Origin: Rhodococcus sp. ABRD24 | GTDB taxonomy: Bacteria; Actinomycetota; Actinomycetes; Mycobacteriales; Mycobacteriaceae | Direction of reading: 5' to 3' | Length of the DNA stretch: 64,000 nt | Assembly (NCBI RefSeq): GCF_004328705.1 | Contig: NZ_CP035319.1 | Coordinates: 4,340,001 to 4,404,000 of the forward strand | Notes under the pieces: model-generated | Seen by the model: the letters and a program-made list of their open reading frames with translations, nothing else | What the model was told of the DNA's origin: nothing | The model's database searches: none | Made by a program: the position numbers and the translations under genes | Part shown: piece by piece, positions 16,769 to 25,664 of the stretch | Position numbering within the stretch: position 1 is the first letter of the stretch | How the letters are laid out: every line of letters begins with the position of its first letter

Positions 16769-19700
16769 AGTTCGTCCTGCCACTTCTTGTCGTTCACCTG
16801 CTGTACACCCGGGGCGACCATCGTGTTGTTCGTGACCTTTTCGTTACCTGCTGTCTCGGCCTTTGCATCTGCTCTCGCGCCGTCGAAAAGCGACCCCTTG
16901 ACGGGCGTCATTGCGGCGGTGCTCACGCCGCCGCTGCGCCACACATACGCTGTGCTGTTGCGTGCCGGCGTGGTGGTCGTTCTGGACTGACCGGACTGAT
17001 CGGAGCGCGAATTCCACCACGTGAGCGCGCGCGGCGCCACCGCGGCCGCTGCGGTGGCGACCGCTGCGGAACCGAGGGCCTGTGACCATCCGAGCGGTCC
17101 GAGCGGCGTGCACCCGAGGAACTGACTCACCCCAGGAGTGCTCACTACGGCCCCCAGCGCGGCCAGCGAGCCGATGACCGTGGTCACCACCAGAGGACTG
17201 CGGGAGTCGATCAGGGTCTGACCCAGCTGGGATCCGACGAGTGCGACGAGTCCCACAGTCGAGGCCCGCCGCGGGCGCCCGGTGACCGACGCCAGGCCCC
17301 ACGCGATCCCGGCGCCGGCCGCGGTGGCCGCACCACGAACGGCCACCGTCCGCCACAGCGCGGCGCTGTCGGGTCCGCGCCCGTCGTACTCGTGATTCCG
17401 GTGTGGAGGACTGACGGCGAGTGCGGCCGCGGGAAGTGCATCGGTGAGGAGATTGACGAGCAGCAACTGTCGCGCATTGAGTGGGGCGCGTCCGGTGATG
17501 ACGCTGCCGATCAATGCGAACGCGACCTCGCCCGCGTTGCCTCCGAGTAGGACTGCCACCGCGGATTGCACACGCTGCCACAATTGCCGACCCTCGTCGA
17601 TCGCATCGAGCAGGGCGTCGACGTGCCCGTCGAGCAGGACGACATCTGCCGCATTGCGAGCCGGATGACTGCCGCGTGAGGCGACGCCGATGCCGATGCT
17701 CGCGGCCCGGATGGCCGCGGCGTCGTTGGCGCCGTCACCCACCATTGCGCACACGTGTCCGGTTCGCTCGAGGGTTTGGACGATCTGGACCTTCTGCTCG
17801 GGCGACATGCGGGCGAACACCTGGCAGTCGCGGACTGCCTCTTCCTGCCGGCGGTGCGACAACGCCTCCCACTCGGTTCCGCTCACGACATCGCCCGCGC
17901 CCAGTTCCAGGCCCAGTTCCCGGGCGATCGCTGCGGCGGTCACCGGATGGTCGCCGGTGATCAATCGGACAGCGACATCGCGATCTTCGAGAGCCGGTAG
18001 CAGGCCGGAGGCCTCGGGACGCGCGGTGTCGGACAGCCCGAGCAGACCTACCGGTTGCAGGTCTCGACCGCACAGTTCCTCGACCGCGTCGGGATCGGCC
18101 GCGGCATCCGCAGCCTGCTCGGCGGTGAGGATGCGGCGGGCCACGGCGATTACCCGCAGTCCGTCCTCGGCCATCTTCCGGACCTCGTCGACGGTCTTCT
18201 CCACCGTCGCCGGATCGGCCTCGGTGCACGCGGCCAGTACCACCTCGGGCGCCCCCTTGATCACGAGTTCGACGCCGGTGAGGGCCGCCGCATACGGGCG
18301 ACCGGACCGGAACGGGAGGAGGACGTCGGAGGGCCCGGCCGGCCCGGTGGCGGCGGCGGCCTCGACCACGGCCCGATCGGTGGCGTGTGCGGCGGCGAGT
18401 CCGTCGGGGGTCACCGATGTCAGGGCGGCGCTGCGGACCACCGAGTCGCAGTCGTTCGTGCCGGTGGGGCGAACCACGGTGACCCGCAGCCGGTCCTCGC
18501 TGAGGGTCCCGGTCTTGTCGAAGCACACCACATCCACGCGACCGAGTGCCTCGATCGCGCGTGGGGCACGTACCAGCGCGGAAACGTGCGTGAGCCGGCG
18601 CGCCGCCGCCTGCTGGGCGAGCGTCGCGACCAGGGGCAACCCTTCGGGGACTGCTGCCACCGCTACCGCCACCCCACTGGTGATCGCCGATTGGAGGCCG
18701 CCGCCGCGAAGCATCGACGTGAGCGTGACGAGGGCGCCGCCGGCGGTGCTGACCGGCAGCACCCGGCTGGTCAGCTCACGTAGTTGCGCTTGCAGACCCA
18801 CGCGGTGCACGGGCGTCGGCGACAGGGCGGCGGCCCGGCCGGTCTCGGTGGCGCCGCCGATTGCGGTGACGACAGCGGTCGCGGTCCCGGTGAGGACGGT
18901 CGTCCCGGCGTAGAGCATGCAGGCACGTTCGGCGAGCGGGACACCGGGAGTCGCCGCTGTGTGCTTGTCGACCGGGAGGGATTCGCCCGTCAGGGAGGAC
19001 TCGTCGACCTCGACGCCGTCGGCCGCGAGCAACCTGCCGTCCGCGGGCACCACCTCGCCCGGTCGCACCTCGATCACATCCCCGGGTCGTAGCAGGCCGG
19101 CGTCGACGGCTTCGTAGCTGCCGCGGGTGCCCTCGCGGACCGTGCGGGCGGGAGGATCCTGCACCGCGAGGAGTCGGCGCAGTAGTCGTTCGGCGTGCAA
19201 GCGCTGTCCAGCAGACATCACCGCGTTGCCAACCAGGACCGAGCCGACGAGAACGGCGTCGATGGGTGAACCGAGTACCGCGCTGGCGGCCGATCCGGTG
19301 GCGAGAATGGGGGTGAGTGGATCCGACAGTTCGGTGCGAATCGAACGACCGAAGTCCCATACGAAGGTGACCGGACGCTGCATCCACGTCACGAGGCCGA
19401 CGCCCGGGCGAGCGCCGGTCGCGGTACGTCGCGGTCCGGGTTCACCGAGCATGTCGCGAACCTGTTCGGCGGGCATCGCGTGCCAGTCGTGCTGTGGATT
19501 TCGCATCGGTTGGGCCGCGCGCAATACCCTGCGTGCCAGGCCCTGCCCCGTCCAGAGTGCCGCACCGGCGCCCACACTCACCGGTCCCGGGCCTCGGCCG
19601 TGGGTTCCGGGCAGCATCAGCAGCGACCCCAGAAGGGAAGCGCCGGTGGCAATTTCGATTCCGCGTCGGCTAGCGGTCCGCGCCGCCGGGATGGCGCGCA

Positions 19701-21081
19701 GGATGCGCCATGCTGCAGCCAGATCCGGGACCAGAAGATCGAATTCGCCCGGAGTGGCGACAACATCGCGCGCTACGCCGATACCGACATCGGCCGCGGC
19801 CAGCGTTCGCGGACACTGCACGGCCAGGACTGCTACCGATTCGCCCGCATCCTGCAACTGCACCACGGTCTCGGCGAGATCGGAATCGATTGTGCCGGTG
19901 CGGATCCGGAGTTCGTCGAAGGCCGAGCGAAGCGTTCCGAGGGCGTCGCCGTCGATCGAGTGCACCGTGAGCGACGCCTGCCTCGCCTGCTCGAGAACTG
20001 CCGCGGCGAGGGGATCTCGTACCGGGGCCACGAGCACGGCCGCGTCGTCGGCGGTCTCGACACCGGCGCCCGGGAGCTGCGCGACCGGGTGCCAGCCCTC
20101 TCCGATGCTGCCGGCGTCGACAGCTCGGCGAGCCAACTCCCAAATTCGGGCTCGGTGAGCATCCTCGACGCCTCGGATCCGGCTCACCCGTAGATCCGAC
20201 GTAACGAGGGCGCGCGGATCGATCACCAGGGCGGTGATGCCGTCGAGGTGGCGGAGAGGATCCGGCCCGCGGCACAGCACGCCGTGATCGGCAGCCAGAC
20301 CGCGGCCGAGGGCACCAGCGAAGGACTCCCGGGCGGTGCGGGCGGCCTTCGGCGTGGCCACGAGGGCCGCGGTTGCTGCCCCGCGCAGACTGCCGGTGGA
20401 CAGGCCGACCGCTCCCGCGCCGGCGAGTTGGGCCCACGCGACGCGTTCGACATGACGCTCCACGGGTCCGCCCTCGCTCGAGGCCTCCCGCCCGGCTGGT
20501 CGAGGTAGATCGCTGCGCTGCCACGCGCGCCGATTGGCGATGACCTCACCTACCAGGGACGCTCGAAGCAGCGCCTCGATCCCCAGCGGGATCGGCGCCT
20601 GAACCAACGCGTAACTCGCGGCGGTGGCGACCGAAAGGACGAGGTCGGCATTGGTGCGTCCGAGCCCGGACTCGAGAAGGCGGCGCAGTCGCGGCTGATA
20701 GTCGAGGAGCGCCACGGGCGCGGCTGTGGCGACGGGGAATCGCGGCAGCTGCAGCACCCGCCCCGTGACCGCGATCGCGAATCCGGCCGTGTGTGCGGTG
20801 AGTGCGGCAATCCGGGCGGTGAGGACGGCGTCGTCCCAGGCCGGCGGAGGGAGCCGATCGCTGGGGGTTACCGAAGGTTGCACGCGCGCTGGTGTGCCGA
20901 GGCGCGGTCTTGTGTCGAGGTGCAGTGCAGTGTCGAGGTGCAGTGCGGTGTCGAGCAGTGTGGTCAGGACACCGGCGGTGGCGGCCGTACCGACCGTCGC
21001 GGCCGTCAGAGCCGCATGCGCGCCCTGGCCGGGTAGCTTGCCCGCCCGGCTCAGCAGTCCCCCGACCCCCGGAATTCTCAC
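16765..21081 (-). CDS. ctpI: Large cation-transporting P-type ATPase (CtpI-like)
   Basis: A 1,438-residue P-type ATPase. The C-terminal ~850 residues are a full pump: actuator motif SSLTGES (about 695-701), membrane motif VPEGLP (811-816, typical of the P2 group), phosphorylation site DKTGTL with Asp855, nucleotide site KGAPE (942-946), TGD (1042-1044), hinge GDGAND (1115-1120), and several C-terminal helices. The N-terminal ~530 residues have no metal-binding CxxC; they contain a degenerate copy of the P domain (VIDPRALVTSDLRV at about 286 where DKTGTL would be, and VGIGVA near 432). Mycobacterial CtpI has a similar oversized plan. Start GTG overlaps the upstream small gene (GTGA) and the stop overlaps the downstream one. 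The transported ion is unknown; PEGLP suggests Ca2+ or another non-heavy-metal cation. Confidence 0.88.
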   Translation of the reverse strand: MRIPGVGGLLSRAGKLPGQGAHAALTAATVGTAATAGVLTTLLDTALHLDTALHLDTRPRLGTPARVQPSVTPSDRLPPPAWDDAVLTARIAALTAHTAGFAIAVTGRVLQLPRFPVATAAPVALLDYQPRLRRLLESGLGRTNADLVLSVATAASYALVQAPIPLGIEALLRASLVGEVIANRRAWQRSDLPRPAGREASSEGGPVERHVERVAWAQLAGAGAVGLSTGSLRGAATAALVATPKAARTARESFAGALGRGLAADHGVLCRGPDPLRHLDGITALVIDPRALVTSDLRVSRIRGVEDAHRARIWELARRAVDAGSIGEGWHPVAQLPGAGVETADDAAVLVAPVRDPLAAAVLEQARQASLTVHSIDGDALGTLRSAFDELRIRTGTIDSDLAETVVQLQDAGESVAVLAVQCPRTLAAADVGIGVARDVVATPGEFDLLVPDLAAAWRILRAIPAARTASRRGIEIATGASLLGSLLMLPGTHGRGPGPVSVGAGAALWTGQGLARRVLRAAQPMRNPQHDWHAMPAEQVRDMLGEPGPRRTATGARPGVGLVTWMQRPVTFVWDFGRSIRTELSDPLTPILATGSAASAVLGSPIDAVLVGSVLVGNAVMSAGQRLHAERLLRRLLAVQDPPARTVREGTRGSYEAVDAGLLRPGDVIEVRPGEVVPADGRLLAADGVEVDESSLTGESLPVDKHTAATPGVPLAERACMLYAGTTVLTGTATAVVTAIGGATETGRAAALSPTPVHRVGLQAQLRELTSRVLPVSTAGGALVTLTSMLRGGGLQSAITSGVAVAVAAVPEGLPLVATLAQQAAARRLTHVSALVRAPRAIEALGRVDVVCFDKTGTLSEDRLRVTVVRPTGTNDCDSVVRSAALTSVTPDGLAAAHATDRAVVEAAAATGPAGPSDVLLPFRSGRPYAAALTGVELVIKGAPEVVLAACTEADPATVEKTVDEVRKMAEDGLRVIAVARRILTAEQAADAAADPDAVEELCGRDLQPVGLLGLSDTARPEASGLLPALEDRDVAVRLITGDHPVTAAAIARELGLELGAGDVVSGTEWEALSHRRQEEAVRDCQVFARMSPEQKVQIVQTLERTGHVCAMVGDGANDAAAIRAASIGIGVASRGSHPARNAADVVLLDGHVDALLDAIDEGRQLWQRVQSAVAVLLGGNAGEVAFALIGSVITGRAPLNARQLLLVNLLTDALPAAALAVSPPHRNHEYDGRGPDSAALWRTVAVRGAATAAGAGIAWGLASVTGRPRRASTVGLVALVGSQLGQTLIDSRSPLVVTTVIGSLAALGAVVSTPGVSQFLGCTPLGPLGWSQALGSAAVATAAAAVAPRALTWWNSRSDQSGQSRTTTTPARNSTAYVWRSGGVSTAAMTPVKGSLFDGARADAKAETAGNEKVTNNTMVAPGVQQVNDKKWQDEL
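20913..20955 (-). repeat. 18-bp tandem repeat inside the P-type ATPase gene
   Basis: Two near-perfect 18-bp units (20913-20930 and 20931-20948) and a partial third lie in frame near the N-terminus and encode a repeated DTALHL hexapeptide just after the first hydrophobic segment. Because the unit is a multiple of three, copy-number change would keep the frame. It is a likely site of length variation between strains. Confidence 0.8.
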
Positions 21082-21539
21082 TTACCGGTACGCCCCCGTG
21101 GGCGGGAGGTGGTTGCGGCGGTCTTCTTGGCGGGGGTCTTCTTGGTGGCCGGTTTGGCCGAGGCGTTCGTGGTCGATTTCTCCTGGGGTTGCGCGCCGCG
21201 CTCGTGTAATTGCCTCAGGAGGAGCGCGGCGCCCCCGACGGTGAGGACCACCGGCCAGTCGACGAGACCGACTGCGCCGGCGGCAGCCATCGTCAGAACC
21301 GCGGCCGGTGTGGAGTGGCTTCCCGTCTCGACGCCCTTGCGGACCCCATCGGCCGCGCCCCCGACGGCTCCCCTGAACCCGCCGACGACGCTGCCGACTG
21401 CGGCGCCGCCCACAGCTCCGATCGAGGCTGTGGTCACTTCGGCGATACCGGACACGGTTCGTACTGCACCGCCGGCGAACGACATTCGTCCGTTGCCGGA
21501 TCGGTGACCGTTGTGTGAGGTTTTCCCTGTCTGTTCCAT
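21078..21539 (-). CDS. Small membrane protein with DWPV motif and basic Lys/Ala/Thr tail, upstream partner of the P-type ATPase
   Basis: A 153-residue protein. A glycine-rich amphipathic region (about 30-75, with repeated GAVGGAA and GSVVGGF) precedes a hydrophobic segment containing GLVDWPVVLTVGGAALLL, then a histone-like basic tail rich in K, A, T and P (PATKKTPAKKTAATTS). ATG at 21537-21539 is the first good start; a GTG at 21572 would add 11 residues. Its stop overlaps the GTG of the ATPase gene, so it is the first gene of a three-gene unit. The tail resembles the Lys/Ala-rich C-termini of mycobacterial nucleoid proteins, so it could bind acidic polymer, but that is speculation. No family was recognised. 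Confidence 0.75.
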   Translation of the reverse strand: MEQTGKTSHNGHRSGNGRMSFAGGAVRTVSGIAEVTTASIGAVGGAAVGSVVGGFRGAVGGAADGVRKGVETGSHSTPAAVLTMAAAGAVGLVDWPVVLTVGGAALLLRQLHERGAQPQEKSTTNASAKPATKKTPAKKTAATTSRPRGRTGK

Positions 21540-21572
21540 CGAACGCCTATCGTCGATTTGCGTAGGAAGCAC

Positions 21573-21915
21573 TCGGGTATCGGGTATCCACTCACGTCAG
21601 AGTCTAAACCCGACCACTTGCGATGTGAACCTCTCGATCGACGCTGTCGAGCCGATGCGATTGCAGCGGACCGATGCGCGGATCGTCCTCAACCGCAGCA
21701 GGCGGGTCTGACTCTTCGAAAGATCATGTCGAAAGACGTAGCAGCGCAGCTGGTCTCGAGCGTCGGGAGGGAGTGCCGCGCGGTCGGTCTTGGAGGCTGG
21801 TCCTGGTCGTCGAGGAGTTCGTCGGAGATCAGCAGCGCACCGCGAACCTACGGCACGCGGCCGGTAAGCTCCCTGTCGAACGCTGCCGTCCTGGTGGCGC
21901 ACATGAGCAGCAGGG
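21573..21915. other. Intergenic region, no supported gene
   Basis: About 340 bp between the divergent ATPase operon and the spermidine-synthase-like gene. The short frames here lack start signals, conserved motifs and compositional support. It presumably holds the promoter of the ATPase operon and that of the rightward gene, but no clear -35/-10 pair or operator was found. Confidence 0.5.
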
Positions 21916-22797
21916 ATGGCGTCGATGGGCAGGCAGCGGGGCGGCCGCAGAACCGAAGGACGCGGTCCTCGTAGCGGCGGAACCGGGCCCGCAGAGGGTG
22001 CTTACGAGATCGACACCGGGATGTGCGAGCTCGAGGTGGATCCGTTCGATCCGCAGAGCTGGATTGTGAAGATCAACGGTGAACCGAGCTCGCATATCGA
22101 TCTGGCCGACTCCGAGTCCCTGGCCTTCGACTACATGCGGTGGATTGCCGAACTCGCACGCTCACAGTGGGCTTCGACGGCGAAGCTTCGGGTTCTGCAT
22201 CTCGGTGGCGGTGCCTGCACGCTGGCGCGGGCGTTCGCGTCGATGTATCCGGACGCGCGGCAGGTGGTGGTCGAAGTGGACGGCCGCCTCGCGGTACTGG
22301 TCCGCGAATGGTTCGACCTGCCCCGGGCGCCGTTGTTACGGGTGCGGGTGGGGGAGGCCCGGGCGGTCACCGAGGCGCTTCTCGACGACAGCCGCGATCT
22401 GGTCATCCGTGACGTGTTCGCGGGCCGCACCACCCCGCAGTCCCTGACCACCCTCGAGTTCACCCGGCAGGCGCGCCGGGTGCTGGCGCCGGGCGGCATC
22501 TACGTCGTGAACTGCGGCGACACTCCGGACCTGAGGGGTGCTCGCGCGGAGGCCGCGACCATCGGCGCGGTCTTCGAACACACCGCGATCATCGCCGACC
22601 CCGCGATGCTCAAGGGTAAACGGAACGGCAACGTCGTCATTGCCGGCAGCGACGTGCCGATCGGGACGTCCTCGACGCTCGCGAGCCGCCTGCTCGGTGG
22701 CGGCACCCCGGCACACGTACGGCAGGACGCGCAGGTGCGGACGTTCGCCGAATCGGCGAAGGTGCTGCGTGACGAGGCTTCGCCGACGGCGGAGTGA
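21916..22797 (+). CDS. Spermidine synthase-like Rossmann protein (SAM-binding fold)
   Basis: A 293-residue protein with a basic, Gly/Arg-rich N-terminus followed by a class I methyltransferase-type fold: LRVLHLGGGACTLARAF (motif I, about 91-107), VVVEVDGRLAVLVREWF (motif II), an acidic DLVIRDVFAG motif and VLAPGGIYVVNCGD. This arrangement is that of the spermidine synthase superfamily. In the actinobacterial members, the polyamine-binding and catalytic residues are often incomplete; I could not verify them here, so methylation or an unknown transfer is also possible. ATG at 21916 or at 21925 could be the start; the latter has CAGGGATGG at a better distance. No operon partner is evident. Confidence 0.82.
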   Translation: MASMGRQRGGRRTEGRGPRSGGTGPAEGAYEIDTGMCELEVDPFDPQSWIVKINGEPSSHIDLADSESLAFDYMRWIAELARSQWASTAKLRVLHLGGGACTLARAFASMYPDARQVVVEVDGRLAVLVREWFDLPRAPLLRVRVGEARAVTEALLDDSRDLVIRDVFAGRTTPQSLTTLEFTRQARRVLAPGGIYVVNCGDTPDLRGARAEAATIGAVFEHTAIIADPAMLKGKRNGNVVIAGSDVPIGTSSTLASRLLGGGTPAHVRQDAQVRTFAESAKVLRDEASPTAE

Positions 22798-23363
22798 CGC
22801 CGATCCGGTCCCTGCCGCCCAGATGTCACAGCGGCGGCCTGCCGACGTAGCCGTCATCCGGTGGCGTCACAGCAGTTCCCAGTTCTGGTTCGGCGTGCGG
22901 GTGCCTGGCGGCTTCCACTGTCCTGCAAGGCGATCAATGCGCACATCGCCGCGCAACGTGCTGCTGCGCGAACAGTGGGGTGCGTGGCTATCGCCCACGC
23001 TCGTCTGGCTGTTCCTGACATGTGGCCCTTCACTTCGTCGGCTCTCGCTGAACGTCGGTTCTGCAGGGGGTAGGGCGGTAGCAGCTTCCGTGTCGGAAGA
23101 ACTGCGTTTGTCGTGAGTCCCGAACTCGATGTCGCGTAACCCATTGCAATTTGTACCATACCCCCCTACGGTATCAACCGATGAAACATCCACCTCGGGA
23201 TCTCATGTGCACCAACAGTTGGCGTCGTTCGGTGGAGTTCGAGTATTGCCCTTTTGTAGGGCATTTCGCGTCTGCGCGGCAGGGTGGCGCAGTGGCTGAC
23301 CTCCCGATCGACCTCGAGTTTCCGTTCATCACAAATACCCCGTACAGGTAAGAGAGGGACAGC
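22798..23363. other. 566-bp intergenic region
   Basis: No reading frame here has convincing coding character on either strand; several short ones overlap each other. The last 200 bp are richer in AT than the surroundings and must contain the promoter of the DHA2 exporter gene. A metalloregulator-like palindrome lies at 23158-23174. A 57-codon frame beginning with ATG at 23181 precedes the exporter but lacks any recognisable feature. Confidence 0.5.
23158..23174. promoter_or_regulatory. CsoR-like operator palindrome
   Basis: The 17-bp sequence has 5-bp inverted arms ATACC and GGTAT around a C-rich centre (six C in a row). This C-tract between TA-containing arms resembles operators of the CsoR/RcnR family. 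It sits about 190 bp before the DHA2 exporter gene. No CsoR gene is present in the window, so the call is tentative. Confidence 0.35.
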
Positions 23364-24794
23364 ATGTCCGCACAAGCAGAATCCACTCGAAAGTGGTGGG
23401 CGTTGGCGTTGATAGCCGCCGCGCAGTTCATGGTCATCATGGACACCTCCATCATCGGTGTCGCGCTTCCTCAGATGCAGAGTGATCTGGGCTTCTCCCA
23501 GGAGGGCCTGACGTGGGTGTTCAACGCCTACGTCATCGCCTTCGGTGGGCTGCTCCTACTTGGTGGGCGTCTGTCGGATCTGTTCGGTGCCCGCAGAGTG
23601 TTCACCGCCGGGTGGCTGATCCTGCTCGCCGGATCCGTCGTCGCCGGTGCCGCCGGTAATGTCGCCGTCGAGCTCGCCGGCCGTGCAGTGCAGGGCGCCG
23701 GCGCAGCACTGATCGCGCCATCGGCCCTCACCCTGTTGATGATGCTGTTCGGCAGCACGCAGAAGGAGATGACCAAGGCGCTGGCCGTCTATGGTGCCGC
23801 GGCCCCGGCAGGCGGCACTGCCGGGGTGTTCCTCGGCGGCGTGATCACCGAGTACGCCAGTTGGCCCTGGGTTTTCTATCTCAACGTCCCCATTGCCGTC
23901 ATCGCGCTGATCGCCACACCCCTGCTGATGCCGAAGGCGCCGGCGCGCACCGGATCGATCGACTTCCTCGGTGCGCTCGCGGTCACTGCTGGTCTCGCCG
24001 TCGGAGTCTTCGGCATCGTTCGCGCACCTGATGTCGGCTGGGGATCCGGGCAGACGTGGCTTGCGCTCGCTGTATCGGCTGCATTGCTGGGTGCATTCGT
24101 ATTGATTCAGTCCAAGCGTCGCGAACCACTGGTGCGGTTGGGAATCTTCAAGGCACCTAACCTCGGCGCTGCGAACCTCGCTCAGCTGGTCCTCGGTGCT
24201 GCGTGGATTCCGATGTGGTTCTTCCTGAACCTGTACCTGCAGCAGGTGCTCGGATACAGCGCATTCCCCGCGGGCGCGGCACTGCTGCCGATGACGATCT
24301 TCGTCATGCTCGGCATGATCGTGATCGCGCCCCGAGCCATGCAGCGGTTCGGTGCGAAAGCGATGATCGTTGCCGGGTTGCTGGTTCTCGGAATCGGATT
24401 GGGATGGATGTCGTTGATCCGGTCCACCGGCAACTTCTGGGTCGACGTGCTGCCGGCGTCACTGGTGGCCGCAGCAGGCATGACGCTGGCGTTCATTCCC
24501 TCATTGGGTACGGCGATTTCTGCCGCGCGCCCTGAGGAGGGCGGATTGGCGTCGGGCATCGTGAACGTCAGTTACCAGGTCGGTTCGGCGGTCGGGCTGG
24601 CCGTGATGACGGCGATTGCCGCGGTGTTCGGCGCCGATCAACTCGGCAACCTCGATGAGTTGACGAATGGGTTCTCGGCAGTCTTCGTCGGTGCGGCCGT
24701 CATTGCGGTGGTGGGCGCAGGTATCACCGCCGTAGCTATGCGATCGACCAAGGTTGCGGCCCGGGACGCCGCCCAACCTACTGTCGCTTCGTGA
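23364..24794 (+). CDS. DHA2-family MFS multidrug exporter (14 TMS)
   Basis: A 476-residue membrane protein. TM1 reads ALIAAAQFMVIMDTSIIGVA, with the MDxSIxxVALP motif C of DHA2 (14-helix) proton antiporters; the A-loop GGRLSDLFGARRVF follows helix 2, and an antiporter motif is visible in GAAAPAGGTAGVFLGGVI. The two extra central helices and the length support the 14-TMS group, whose members export drugs, dyes or antibiotics. The ATG at 23364 follows AAGAGAGGGAC at a good distance. The gene is monocistronic, converging on the enoyl-CoA isomerase-like gene 51 bp further on. A TetR or MarR regulator often lies beside such genes; none is seen here. Confidence 0.92.
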   Translation: MSAQAESTRKWWALALIAAAQFMVIMDTSIIGVALPQMQSDLGFSQEGLTWVFNAYVIAFGGLLLLGGRLSDLFGARRVFTAGWLILLAGSVVAGAAGNVAVELAGRAVQGAGAALIAPSALTLLMMLFGSTQKEMTKALAVYGAAAPAGGTAGVFLGGVITEYASWPWVFYLNVPIAVIALIATPLLMPKAPARTGSIDFLGALAVTAGLAVGVFGIVRAPDVGWGSGQTWLALAVSAALLGAFVLIQSKRREPLVRLGIFKAPNLGAANLAQLVLGAAWIPMWFFLNLYLQQVLGYSAFPAGAALLPMTIFVMLGMIVIAPRAMQRFGAKAMIVAGLLVLGIGLGWMSLIRSTGNFWVDVLPASLVAAAGMTLAFIPSLGTAISAARPEEGGLASGIVNVSYQVGSAVGLAVMTAIAAVFGADQLGNLDELTNGFSAVFVGAAVIAVVGAGITAVAMRSTKVAARDAAQPTVAS

Positions 24795-24845
24795 CGTACT
24801 CGGGCACACTCGCCGCCGGCTACGTCGCGCTGTCTGCCTCGACGC

Positions 24846-25604
24846 TCACATCGCGGTCCTCCGCGCGAACGCGGTGAGCGCCTCGACGTTCGCCGGTCCG
24901 CCCATCAGTTCGCGGAAGCACTCGTTCTCGCGTTCGCGCGCAGCGGCGATCTCGGCGCGCGACGGCTCGGTCATCGTCCGCTTGACGGCGATGAGGCTCG
25001 AGATCGGCTTCGTTGCCAAGGTTTCGGCATGGGTGCGGGCGACATCCAGGAGTTCCTCGGGCGCGCAGATTCGCCAGACGAGGCCCATCTCCTTGGCCTG
25101 GGCGGCATCGATCCACTCCGAACTCATCAGCACCCAGGCCGCGTTCTGTCGGCCGATCAGCGCGGGCAGCAGGTAGCTCGAGGCTGCTTCGGGGGCCACG
25201 CCGAGGTCGGTGAACGGGCACTTGAGCCGCGCCTCGCTGGACATGAATGCGAGGTCGGCGAACCCGAGGACAGTGGTGCCGATGCCCAGCCCGATTCCGT
25301 TGACCGCGCAGATCAGCGGCTTGGGGAACTCGGCGAGGGCGTCGACGAGGCCGGTGAATCCGTGTTTGCCCGGCCGGAAGTTCGGATCGGTTGTGCGAGC
25401 CTGCATCTCGCGCAGATCGGTGCCGGCGCTGAAGGCGCGCCCGTTGCCGGTGAGCAGCACGACCGCGACGTTCGGGTCGTCGGCTGCTTCACGCAACGCC
25501 TCGGTGGTGGCGTCGTACAGTGCCTCGTCGAACGCATTGAGCGCGTCGGGGCGGTTGAGGGTCAGCGTCCGGACGCGGGCGCGGTCGTCGATGAGAATGC
25601 TCAT
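24846..25604 (-). CDS. Enoyl-CoA hydratase/isomerase family, isomerase-like active site
   Basis: A 252-residue crotonase-fold protein: NRPDALNAF near 17-25, oxyanion-hole segments RAFSAGTDL (56-64) and NGIGLGIGT (102-110). The two catalytic glutamates of true hydratases (Glu144 and Glu164 in the rat enzyme) fall on Gly109 and about Phe131 here and are absent. Instead Glu139 in GVAPEAASSY aligns with the single catalytic Glu of the ECI2-type delta3,delta2-enoyl-CoA isomerases (PEGCSSY). Isomerisation of unsaturated acyl-CoA for beta-oxidation is thus more likely than hydration. ATG at 25604 is chosen over one three codons upstream. Transcribed after the MBL gene but separated from it by a terminator. 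Confidence 0.87.
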   Translation of the reverse strand: MSILIDDRARVRTLTLNRPDALNAFDEALYDATTEALREAADDPNVAVVLLTGNGRAFSAGTDLREMQARTTDPNFRPGKHGFTGLVDALAEFPKPLICAVNGIGLGIGTTVLGFADLAFMSSEARLKCPFTDLGVAPEAASSYLLPALIGRQNAAWVLMSSEWIDAAQAKEMGLVWRICAPEELLDVARTHAETLATKPISSLIAVKRTMTEPSRAEIAAARERENECFRELMGGPANVEALTAFARRTAM

Positions 25605-25664
25605 GCCCAGCACAGTAGAACCTGTTGCAGGGGGAGTGGGTCATTATGCCCGCCGACATGCGGG

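Noticed and set aside
22880..22930. tRNA-like stretch suggested by GGTTCG
   Set aside because: No acceptor stem, D-arm or anticodon arm can be formed around it.
22854..23193. Minus-strand frames of about 100 codons in the 22.8-23.2 kb gap
   Set aside because: They overlap each other in different frames and show no motif, ribosome site or plausible composition.
23181..23351. 57-codon frame just before the DHA2 exporter as a leader peptide
   Set aside because: No regulatory codon run or attenuator hairpin is visible to support a leader role.
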